From Streptosporangiaceae bacterium (GTDB taxonomy: Bacteria > Actinomycetota > Actinomycetes > Streptosporangiales > Streptosporangiaceae): 12,005 nucleotides of DNA. The first letter of the stretch is position 1, and each line of letters begins with the position of its first letter. The notes beneath the pieces are model-generated. The model saw only the letters and a list, made by a program, of their open reading frames with translations. It did no database searches and had not been told where the DNA came from. Below, in pieces: positions 6,457 to 12,005 of the stretch. The position numbers and the translations under genes were made by a program. The stretch spans positions 1 through 12,005 of the forward strand of contig JASHTQ010000167.1 in assembly GCA_030040475.1 (NCBI GenBank), in the 5' to 3' direction.

Positions 6457-7065
6457 ATGGGCACTGGGGTAGTCAACACGGGCAAGCCGAGCCGGCTCCG
6501 GTCATTCGATCCCGTCCGCATCGCCGACCTGGAATACCGGGCCTGGGTGGGCTATTACCTGCGCAGGTGGCCTCAGGTGCTCAGGGCGTCGGTCGGGCTT
6601 GTCAGGGCCGGCTTCGGCATGGACTGGTTCCGGACCGTGCACGGCGCCTGGCTGGTGCTGCGCGCCAACCAGCTGTGGGCGCCCTATCCCGACAACCATC
6701 CCGACCGGGCCAGGCGCTGCATGCGGCGCTTCTACGCGCTGGTGCGGCTGACCTACGGCGAGCCCGCCAACCCGGCCAAGGCCGCCGCCCTGGAGGTCGA
6801 CTGGTGGCGCGTGCACCGCGAGCGGCAGCACGCGCCCGGTCCGGACAACGACGAGCTGGTCGACGCGGTGGCCCGCCTGTACCGCTATCTCTACGAGGAG
6901 CCCGACGAGGCGGTCAGGCCCGCGGCCGTGCACCGGGCCGCGGCCATGGACCTGTCCGATCAGTGGATCAAGGAGGGCTGCCAGCCCGACAGCCCGTTGC
7001 TCCCGCTCGAGCATGCGGCGCTGGTCCGCTCGTACTCCGCGCTGCTCGCCGCCGTCCACCACTGA
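6457..7065 (+). CDS. conserved-looking protein of unknown function upstream of deoC
   Basis: I do not recognise the family of this 202-residue protein. It is soluble and probably all helical, with no signal peptide or membrane segment. It is rich in Trp, Tyr and Arg: the first 75 residues carry WVGYYLRRWPQ (30-40), WFRTVHGAW (57-65) and ANQLWAPYPDN (70-80), followed by EVDWWRVH (113-120) and LYRYLYEEPDE (141-151). His159, Asp165 and Asp168 fall in an AAVHRAAAMDLSDQW block (157-170) that looks functionally constrained. An AGGGAGG ribosome site lies upstream of the ATG. The gene ends 39 nt before deoC on the same strand with no terminator between, so the two are probably co-transcribed. A role connected with DeoC or deoxynucleoside catabolism is only a guess from position. 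Confidence 0.85.
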   Translation: MGTGVVNTGKPSRLRSFDPVRIADLEYRAWVGYYLRRWPQVLRASVGLVRAGFGMDWFRTVHGAWLVLRANQLWAPYPDNHPDRARRCMRRFYALVRLTYGEPANPAKAAALEVDWWRVHRERQHAPGPDNDELVDAVARLYRYLYEEPDEAVRPAAVHRAAAMDLSDQWIKEGCQPDSPLLPLEHAALVRSYSALLAAVHH

Positions 7066-7104
7066 GCGAGAATGGTGGCCTAGGGGCATCGAAGGGAGAC
7101 GCCG

Positions 7105-8034
7105 ATGAGCGCCCAGGCCGACACCATCACGGACCTGCGGGTGTTCCTGCACGGGCTGCCCGGAGTGGACAAGGTAGGCGCGGAGGCCCGCGCGGCCATG
7201 CTGGCCGGCAGGTCGATCAAGACCACCGCCAAGCAGTGGGCGCTGGACATGGCGATCTCGATGATCGACCTGACCACCCTGGAAGGCCAGGACACGCCGG
7301 GCAAGGTGCGGGCGCTGTGCGCCAAGGCCAAGCGGCCCGACCCCGCCGACCCCACCGCGCCGAAGGTCGCCGCGGTCTGCGTCTACCCGGACCTGGCCCA
7401 CGTCGCGGCGCAGGAGGTCAAGGGCAGCGGCATCCACGTGGCCAGCGTCGCGACCGCGTTCCCCAGCGGCCGGGCCGGCCTGGACGTCAAGCTCGCCGAC
7501 GTGCGGTACGCGATCGCGGCCGGCGCCGACGAGGTGGACATGGTGATCGACCGCGGGGCCTTCCTCGCCGGGCACTACCGGGATGTCTACGACGAGATCG
7601 CCGCGGTCCGCGAGGCCTGCGCCGACGCCGCCCACCTCAAGGTGATCCTGGAGACCGGCGAACTTGTCACGCTGGACAACGTGCGCCGCGCCTCGTGGCT
7701 GGCCATGCTCGCCGGCGCCGACTTCATCAAGACCTCGACGGGCAAGGTCACGCCGGCCGCGACGCTCCCGGTGACGCTGGTCATGCTCGAGGCCGTCAGG
7801 GACTTCCGCGAGACGCAGGGCCGCCAGGTCGGCGTCAAGCCGGCCGGCGGCATCCGCACCGCCAAGGACGCCATCCGCTACCTGGTCCTGGTCAACGAGA
7901 CGGCGGGGGAGGACTGGCTGGATCCCCGCTGGTTCCGCTTCGGCGCCTCCAGCCTGCTCAACGACCTCCTCATGCAGCGCACCAGGATGGCCACCGGCCA
8001 CTACTCTGGCCCCGACTACTTCACCGTGGACTGA
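7105..8034 (+). CDS. deoC: deoxyribose-phosphate aldolase
   Basis: DeoC splits 2-deoxyribose-5-phosphate into glyceraldehyde-3-phosphate and acetaldehyde in the cytoplasm, the last step of deoxynucleoside catabolism. The 309-residue protein shows the class I aldolase active site: Schiff-base Lys209 in DFIKTSTGK, Lys245 in GVKPAGGIRT, Asp145 in ADEVDMVID and Cys92 in VCVYPD, on a TIM-barrel pattern. It belongs to the longer DeoC type (near 310 residues, as in eukaryotic and many actinobacterial enzymes) rather than the 220-260-residue type. A GGGAG ribosome site precedes the ATG. It follows the 202-residue protein with a 39-nt gap and ends inside a palindrome shared with the convergent kinase gene. 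An aldehyde dehydrogenase beyond the kinase could use its acetaldehyde. Confidence 0.96.
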   Translation: MSAQADTITDLRVFLHGLPGVDKVGAEARAAMLAGRSIKTTAKQWALDMAISMIDLTTLEGQDTPGKVRALCAKAKRPDPADPTAPKVAAVCVYPDLAHVAAQEVKGSGIHVASVATAFPSGRAGLDVKLADVRYAIAAGADEVDMVIDRGAFLAGHYRDVYDEIAAVREACADAAHLKVILETGELVTLDNVRRASWLAMLAGADFIKTSTGKVTPAATLPVTLVMLEAVRDFRETQGRQVGVKPAGGIRTAKDAIRYLVLVNETAGEDWLDPRWFRFGASSLLNDLLMQRTRMATGHYSGPDYFTVD

Positions 8035-8049
8035 CCGGGACCCGGTCAG
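8031..8049. terminator. perfect palindrome holding both convergent stop codons
   Basis: CTGACCGGG-A-CCCGGTCAG is a perfect inverted repeat that can form an 8-bp stem with a 3-nt loop in either direction. It contains the deoC stop TGA (8032-8034) in its left arm and the kinase stop TGA (8048-8046, minus strand) in its right arm. It is the only candidate terminator between the two genes, whose coding regions are 11 nt apart. No U-tract follows on either side. Confidence 0.6.
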
Positions 8050-10709
8050 ATCTGGCTGTACTGGTAGACAGGCAGGCCGTACTCCTCCGCGATCGGGGTC
8101 CACTGCGCGACGAAGGCCTTCTTGTCCGTCGTAGCCTGGTCATCGGGCACCATGGCGGCCCGGTAGTTGGCATCGGACTTGTCGTTCGTGCTGCAGCCGC
8201 CGGTGATCTCGTCCTGCGTCCACCTGGCGAAGTCCTGGTCGGCCTCGCTCGATGCCTGCCAGGCCAGGGTGAGGTCCTGCAGCATCGAGGCGGGCAGGGC
8301 AGCGCGGTCGGTGAGCGTGGCGAGCCTGGCCAGCAGGTCCTGATGCGACGCCGCGGCGTCGCTGAAGGTCGCCTCGTCCTGGCTCAGGCCGGCCGAGCAG
8401 GCCGCGACGGCGCCGAAGGCCTGCGTGATCGCGGCTCTGTCCGCACCGCTCTGGGCGAGCAGTGCCGCCAGCGCCTGCGCCGCCTGCTGCCGCGCCGGCA
8501 GCGAGGGCGAGGACACGGCGGAAGACGCGGGCGAGGCTACGGCGGAGGAGGCGGCGGAGGGCGCGGGGACGGCCGCAGCGGAGGACGCAGCGGAGGCGGC
8601 AGCGGAGGACGTCGGCGCAGCGGCCGACGACGCCTGCACGGGAGGGCCGCTCCACGTCTGGCCGTTCCACCGCAGGAACAGGGTCTTCCCGCCGGCGGCG
8701 CCGACGGCCCAGGCGTTGCTGCCGGAAAGGGCGATCACGCCCGAGAGAACCGCCTCGGATCCGGGGTCCGGGCTGGGCACCCGCGTCCAGGCGGCGCCGT
8801 TCCACCGCAGGATCAGTGTCCTGTCGTCGGTGCCGCTGCCGGTCCATCCGACCGCCCAGGCACTGCCGCCGGACACGGCGGCCACGCCGTAGAGGTAGCT
8901 TTCTACGGGGCTCGGATTGGGCACCGTCGTCCACGCGGTGCCGTTCCACCGCATGATCAGCGTCCTGACGGGAGCGTAGGTGTTGCTGCCGGTCCATCCG
9001 ACCGCCCAGGCGGTGCCGTCGGGGGCCGCGGCCACGCCGTACAGGTAGCTGTCCGCGGGGCTCGGGCTGGGCACCGTCGTCCACGCGGCGCCGTTCCACC
9101 GCATGATCAACGCACTGATGACGCCGCCGCTGTCGCTGTAGCCGACCGCCCAGGCGGTGCCGGCAGGCGTGACAGTAAGGCCGTAAAGCGAGTTGGTCAT
9201 CCCGGGTCCGCTTCCGGGGTCCGGGCTGGGTACCCGCGTCCAGGCCGTGCCGTCCCAGCGCAGGATCAGCGAGTCGCCGTCGCTCCATCCGACCGCCCAG
9301 GCGGTGCCGTCGGGCGCCGCGGCCACGCTGTTGAGGTAGCTGTTGGTTCCGGGACTCGGGCTGGGCACCGTCGTCCACACGGTGCCGTTCCACCGCATGA
9401 TCAGCGTCCGGACGCCGGTGCCGGTGCCGGTGCCGGTGTCGCAGTCGGTACAGCCGACCGCCCAGGCGGTGCCGTCGGACGCCGCGGCCACGTCGGCGAT
9501 GTGCCGAGATGCCCCCGGGTCTGGGCTGGGTACCCGCGTCCAGGTGGTGCCGTCCCACCGCAGCATCAGCGTCCTGCCGTCGGCGTTGAAGCCGGTGTCG
9601 CCGACCGCCCAGGCGCTGCCGTCGGACGCGGCGGCCACGCCGTCGAGGCCGCCGACGATGGTCGGGAAGGACACAGGCGCCGCGGACCCGGTGTGGGCCA
9701 CGACGACGACAGCCACGACCGCGACCGTGGCCGCGGCACCGGCCGCGATGCCGCCCTTGAGCGGGCCGATGTGCCGGGGCCGCAGGTGCCGGAGCAGCGA
9801 GACATTGTGCACGGCGGTGGCCTGCACCGCCGGCGCCGCGCCGGACGGCCACAGCGCGGCCAGCAGCAGCGCCGCCGCACCCAGCGACGAGCGGCCGCGT
9901 TGCTCCCAGTCCGGGCCGTAGGCCCTCCCGGCCATCGTCCGCAGCTCGGCGACCAGGGCGGCGGCGTCGGCCGGCCGGCGGCCGGGGTCCTTGGCCATCC
10001 CGGCCTCGATCAGCGGCCGCAGCGGCTCCGGTACCGGCTCAAGCGGCACCGGCTCGGCCAGGTGCTGGTGCATCAGCCTTTCCGCGGTGTCCCCGCTGAA
10101 CGGCGGGCGGCCGGTCAGGCACTCGTAGAACGTGGCGGTCGCCGCGTACACGTCGCCGGACGGGGTGGCCGCGCCGCCGCCGAACTGCTCCGGCGGCGCG
10201 TATGCTAGCGTGCCCGCGGCCATCGCCAGGTCCCCGGCCCGCACGGCGATGCCGAAATCCGTCAGCTTGCTCGTGCCCTGCCCGCTGACCAGCACGTTCT
10301 CCGGCTTGTAGTCACGGTGCACCACCCCGCGCCTGTGCGCTGCGGCGAGCCCGAGCAGCGAGCCCTGCAAGACCACCAGCGCCGCCTCCGGCGTGGTCTG
10401 CCCCTGCCGGGTCAGGATCTCCCGCAGCGCCACGCCGTCGATGAGCTCCATCACGATCGCCGCGCCCGACGGCGACTCCACGTATTCATACAGCCGGACC
10501 ACGTTCGGGTCCTGTACCGAGGCCAGCACCGCCGCCTCGCTGCGGAACATCGCGGCGAACTCCGGGTCGGCCAGCAGCCCCGGGCGCAGGTACTTGATCG
10601 CCACCAGGGCGCCTGACGCGTCGTGCCTGGCCAGCACCACCTCGCCGAACCCGCCTGAGCCCAGCGTCTTCACCTCGGTATAGCCCGGGACATTCCACTC
10701 TCGCGCCAT
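8046..10709 (-). CDS. receptor-type Ser/Thr protein kinase with seven-repeat propeller-like ectodomain
   Basis: This 887-residue kinase has a cytoplasmic catalytic domain (about 10-265), a juxtamembrane region, one transmembrane helix (about 319-338) and a large outer part. Kinase motifs seen are the Gly loop LGSGGFGEVV (16-25), Lys39 in VAIK, HRDYKPEN (131-138, Asp133), DFG (151-153) and APPEQ (171-175). The DFG-to-APPE stretch is short and its only Ser/Thr is Thr167. Outside are seven repeats of about 49 residues (starting near 357, 406, 461, 510, 558, 608, 657) built on AWAVG...LI.RW(N/D)G..WT.VPSP. These are followed by an Ala/Ser/Pro linker (691-738) and a helical C-terminal domain with Cys771 and Cys839 ending in WTPIAEEYGLP. 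The ATG at 10707-10709 has GGGGAC six bases upstream; a longer frame reaches 10814. The layout recalls PknD-type sensors, but the ligand and targets are unknown. Confidence 0.92.
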   Translation of the reverse strand: MAREWNVPGYTEVKTLGSGGFGEVVLARHDASGALVAIKYLRPGLLADPEFAAMFRSEAAVLASVQDPNVVRLYEYVESPSGAAIVMELIDGVALREILTRQGQTTPEAALVVLQGSLLGLAAAHRRGVVHRDYKPENVLVSGQGTSKLTDFGIAVRAGDLAMAAGTLAYAPPEQFGGGAATPSGDVYAATATFYECLTGRPPFSGDTAERLMHQHLAEPVPLEPVPEPLRPLIEAGMAKDPGRRPADAAALVAELRTMAGRAYGPDWEQRGRSSLGAAALLLAALWPSGAAPAVQATAVHNVSLLRHLRPRHIGPLKGGIAAGAAATVAVVAVVVVAHTGSAAPVSFPTIVGGLDGVAAASDGSAWAVGDTGFNADGRTLMLRWDGTTWTRVPSPDPGASRHIADVAAASDGTAWAVGCTDCDTGTGTGTGVRTLIMRWNGTVWTTVPSPSPGTNSYLNSVAAAPDGTAWAVGWSDGDSLILRWDGTAWTRVPSPDPGSGPGMTNSLYGLTVTPAGTAWAVGYSDSGGVISALIMRWNGAAWTTVPSPSPADSYLYGVAAAPDGTAWAVGWTGSNTYAPVRTLIMRWNGTAWTTVPNPSPVESYLYGVAAVSGGSAWAVGWTGSGTDDRTLILRWNGAAWTRVPSPDPGSEAVLSGVIALSGSNAWAVGAAGGKTLFLRWNGQTWSGPPVQASSAAAPTSSAAASAASSAAAVPAPSAASSAVASPASSAVSSPSLPARQQAAQALAALLAQSGADRAAITQAFGAVAACSAGLSQDEATFSDAAASHQDLLARLATLTDRAALPASMLQDLTLAWQASSEADQDFARWTQDEITGGCSTNDKSDANYRAAMVPDDQATTDKKAFVAQWTPIAEEYGLPVYQYSQI
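8496..8639 (-). repeat. low-complexity Ala/Ser/Pro linker of the kinase
   Basis: Residues 691-738 of the kinase are almost only Ala, Ser, Pro and Val, encoded by a purine-rich plus strand of GCGGAGG/GAGGACG-like units. It joins the propeller-like repeats to the C-terminal helical domain. It is likely an extended, flexible and length-variable spacer outside the membrane. Confidence 0.7.
8640..9647 (-). repeat. seven ~49-codon repeats encoding a propeller-like domain
   Basis: Residues about 355-690 of the kinase consist of seven units. Start-to-start spacing is 49, 55, 49, 48, 50 and 49 residues, and the last unit is cut after about 34 residues, lacking the VPSP end. Each unit has a DGTAWAVG strand, an R-T-L-I-x-R-W strand and a WTxVPSPxPG turn. 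Plus-strand matches such as the GACCGCCCAGGC block recur about every 150 bp, so the array probably grew by duplication. Seven units is the commonest blade number for beta-propellers. Confidence 0.75.
9415..9438 (-). repeat. hexanucleotide microsatellite (CCGGTG)4 inside the kinase gene
   Basis: Four exact copies of CCGGTG encode alternating Gly-Thr in the second ectodomain repeat, just after a C-T-D-C pair (Cys420, Cys423). This explains why that repeat is about 6 residues longer than the others. Because the unit is 6 bp, copy-number changes stay in frame. Confidence 0.8.
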
Positions 10710-10754
10710 CAGGTCCCCACCCATCGCCGGCCGACCCTGGATCTGGCATCCGGC

Positions 10755-10802
10755 CGGAGGAATCCGTCTCCGGGCACCTGCCGGCCCGCGTCCGGGCCGG
10801 CA
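10755..10802 (-). promoter_or_regulatory. pair of hairpins in the presumed kinase leader
   Basis: TGCCGGCCCG (10779-10788) pairs perfectly with CGGGCCGGCA (10793-10802) over a 4-nt loop. Next to it CCGGAG (10755-10760) pairs with CTCCGG (10768-10773) over 7 nt. Both lie 46-93 nt upstream of the kinase start codon. If transcription starts in the AT-rich tract they are in the 5' leader and could act as an attenuator or stabiliser; as DNA they could be operators. Confidence 0.45.
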
Positions 10803-10901
10803 CAAACCCCCCACCTGATGACCGGCTCAGCATGAGGGCCGCGCGGCGGCTGTGTCAATCCCCGGATCCCGGCGAGCAGGCAGGAAGCACGCACCACCGT
10901 T

Positions 10902-10936
10902 CGTTCGGTAAAAAAGAATGTGAATTATGCCGAACG
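10902..10936. promoter_or_regulatory. inverted repeat flanking an AT-rich tract, possible operator
   Basis: CGTTCGG (10902-10908) and CCGAACG (10930-10936) form a 7-bp inverted repeat whose 21-nt spacer is strikingly AT-rich for this genome. The arrangement suits a dimeric regulator bound over a promoter. A shifted pairing (CCGTTCG 10897-10903 with CGAACGG 10931-10937) is also possible. Confidence 0.35.
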
Positions 10937-11069
10937 GGCGGTGGTGCTACGGCCTGCGCCGGCGCCGTGGTAACGGGTGGCCAGGCGGAACGGAGCGGGC
11001 GTGCGGGTGGTGGCCCCGGAGGCGCGGGACCGGGTGGGCGGCGCGCCGCCGGCGAAGTCCTGGCCGGCA

Positions 11070-11075
11070 TACCCT
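11070..11075 (+). promoter_or_regulatory. -10 box of a leaderless promoter for the aldehyde dehydrogenase gene
   Basis: TACCCT matches TANNNT and ends 6 nt before the ATG at 11082, the same spacing as at the amidase gene. No ribosome site fits in the gap, so a leaderless mRNA is likely. A perfect 14-bp palindrome GGCGGCGCGCCGCC (11037-11050) covers the region just upstream of where a -35 box would lie. Confidence 0.6.
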
Positions 11076-11081
11076 CGTAGC

Positions 11082-12005
11082 ATGCCGAAGTTCGAGTACG
11101 CACCGGCACCGGAGTCGCGTGCGATCGTCTCCATCAAGGAGTCCTACGGGCTGTTCATCGGCGGCGAGTTCACCCCGGGCGTGGACGGCCGCGCGTTCAA
11201 GACCATCTCCCCGGCCTCCGAGGAGGTGCTGGCCGAGGTGACCGAGGCAGGCCCCGCCGACGTGGACCGCGCGGTCAGCGCCGCGCGCAAGGCGCAGGAG
11301 GACGTCTGGTCCGGGCTGCCCGCCGCGGCGAGGGGCAAGTACCTGTTCCGCATCGCCCGGATCGTTCAGGAACGAGCGCGGGAACTCGCCGTGCTCGAGT
11401 CGCTGGACAACGGCAAGCCGATCAGGGAATCGCGCGACGTGGACATCCCGCTGGTCGCCGCGCACTTCTTCTACCATGCGGGCTGGGCCGACAAGCTGGC
11501 GTACGCGGGCTACGGCCCGGCGCCGAGGCCCCTCGGCGTGGCCGGCCAGGTCATCCCGTGGAACTTCCCGCTACTGATGCTGGCCTGGAAGATCGCCCCC
11601 GCGCTGGCCTGCGGGAACACGGTGGTGCTCAAGCCCGCGGAGACCACGCCGCTGACCGCGCTGACGTTCGCGGAGATCTGCCAGCAGGCCGACCTGCCGC
11701 CCGGCGTCGTCAACATCGTCACCGGCGCGGGGGAGACCGGCCGCGCGCTTGTCACCCATCCCGGCATCGACAAGGTGGCGTTCACCGGGTCCACCGAGGT
11801 CGGCAAGCAGATCGCCAGGGCCTGCGCCCCGACCCGCAAGAAGGTCACCCTCGAGCTGGGCGGCAAGGCCGCCAACATCGTGTTCGAGGACGCGCCCATC
11901 GACCAGGCGGTCGAGGGGATCGTGAACGGCATCTTCTTCAACCAGGGCCACGTGTGCTGCGCGGGCTCCCGGCTGCTCGTCCAGGAGTCCGTCTACGAGC
12001 AGGTC
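11082..12005 (+). CDS. NAD(P)+-dependent aldehyde dehydrogenase (cut by window end)
   Basis: The frame runs open for 308 codons to the window edge; a full enzyme would be about 480-500 residues, so most of the C-terminal oligomerisation region is missing. Aldehyde dehydrogenase motifs are clear: VIPWNFPLLM (157-166) with Asn161, VVLKPAE with Lys184 for cofactor binding, FTGSTEVGK (234-242), LELGGK with general base Glu258, and FFNQGHVCCAGSR (285-297), where Cys292 aligns with the catalytic Cys of ALDH2. The usual GQ before the cysteines is GH here. The ATG has a TACCCT -10 box 6 nt upstream and no ribosome site. Acetaldehyde from DeoC is a plausible substrate, because deoC and aldehyde dehydrogenase genes are, to my recollection, neighbours in other actinobacteria; here the kinase gene lies between them. 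The substrate is not shown by sequence. Confidence 0.93.
   Translation, partial: MPKFEYAPAPESRAIVSIKESYGLFIGGEFTPGVDGRAFKTISPASEEVLAEVTEAGPADVDRAVSAARKAQEDVWSGLPAAARGKYLFRIARIVQERARELAVLESLDNGKPIRESRDVDIPLVAAHFFYHAGWADKLAYAGYGPAPRPLGVAGQVIPWNFPLLMLAWKIAPALACGNTVVLKPAETTPLTALTFAEICQQADLPPGVVNIVTGAGETGRALVTHPGIDKVAFTGSTEVGKQIARACAPTRKKVTLELGGKAANIVFEDAPIDQAVEGIVNGIFFNQGHVCCAGSRLLVQESVYEQV

Larger units (their letters stand above)
10710..11081. other. divergent regulatory region between the kinase and aldehyde dehydrogenase genes
   Basis: This 372-nt stretch carries no credible gene. On the kinase side it holds two hairpins (10755-10773 and 10779-10802). In the middle is the only AT-rich tract of the region (10909-10928, TAAAAAAGAATG...), flanked by inverted CGTTCGG/CCGAACG arms. 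CATAAT on the minus strand (10929-10924) could be a kinase -10 box, but no -35 box matches well. On the other side are a 14-bp palindrome (11037-11050) and the -10 box of the aldehyde dehydrogenase. Confidence 0.55.

Noticed and set aside
2760..6521. Very long minus-strand open frame (about 1250 codons)
   Set aside because: Only its last 399 codons are the real glycosyltransferase. The rest is antisense to the amidase gene or out of frame with mgtA and is Arg/Gly/Pro-rich without domains. Such frames are typical of high-GC DNA.
6502..8103. Minus-strand open frame opposite deoC
   Set aside because: Antisense to two well-supported genes; the translation is low-complexity with His/Gly/Arg bias.
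8640..9647. Regularly spaced repeats that might suggest a CRISPR array
   Set aside because: The ~150-bp period, imperfect copies and intact reading frame show protein-domain repeats, not short direct repeats with unique spacers.
8140..9852. Minus-strand open frame overlapping the kinase in another frame
   Set aside because: Arg-rich translation that follows the periodicity of the kinase repeats; a frame shadow.
6567..10208. Very long plus-strand open frame (about 1210 codons)
   Set aside because: It is out of frame with the 202-residue protein and deoC, then antisense to the kinase. Its repeats merely mirror the kinase repeats and no domain is visible.
10710..10814. N-terminal extension of the kinase frame
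   Set aside because: The extra residues are Gly/Arg/Pro-rich, the region forms hairpins, and the ATG at 10709 has a ribosome site and directly precedes the kinase fold.

Overview
The window is very GC-rich, with few short AT-rich tracts. It reads as the chromosome of a high-GC actinobacterium. Supporting signs are an MgtA-type mannosyltransferase, a transmembrane Ser/Thr kinase with an HRDYKPEN catalytic loop, a tail-anchored-in-front HtrA protease with a Pro/Gln-rich N-terminus, GC-rich terminators without U-tracts, and two start codons that sit 6 nt after a TANNNT -10 box, as in actinobacterial leaderless mRNAs. The order Streptosporangiales is a guess from the style of the kinase C-terminus. 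No mobile element, CRISPR array, rRNA or tRNA was seen.

Layout. Positions 1-448 hold no convincing gene but are dense in inverted repeats, including two tandem hairpins (225-278) and a perfect 12-bp hairpin (400-431) that probably terminates the htrA-like gene. 449-1807 (-) is a membrane-anchored trypsin-like protease with a PDZ domain. 1951-5104 (-) is a tight three-gene operon, mgtA-like glycosyltransferase -> second GT4 glycosyltransferase -> SGNH hydrolase, with a 4-nt ATGA overlap at both junctions. It probably builds and trims a mannosylated envelope glycolipid. Divergent from it is an amidase-signature enzyme (5256-6365, +), probably leaderless. Next come a 202-aa protein of unknown function (6457-7065, +) and deoC (7105-8034, +).

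deoC converges on a large receptor-type Ser/Thr kinase (8046-10709, -). The two stop codons lie inside one perfect 19-nt palindrome. The kinase has a cytoplasmic catalytic domain with a short activation loop, one transmembrane helix, seven ~49-residue repeats that look like a seven-bladed beta-propeller, an Ala/Ser linker and a helical C-terminal domain with two cysteines. A 372-nt divergent regulatory region follows, and then a truncated NAD(P)-type aldehyde dehydrogenase (11082 to the window edge).

How the genes may work together: DeoC releases acetaldehyde and glyceraldehyde-3-phosphate from deoxyribose-5-phosphate, and the nearby aldehyde dehydrogenase could oxidise the acetaldehyde. The kinase sits between these two metabolic genes on the opposite strand. 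The left half is an envelope-oriented region of protease and glycolipid enzymes. None of the families is new; the most unusual items are the kinase ectodomain architecture, the double-stop palindrome and the tandem hairpins downstream of htrA.
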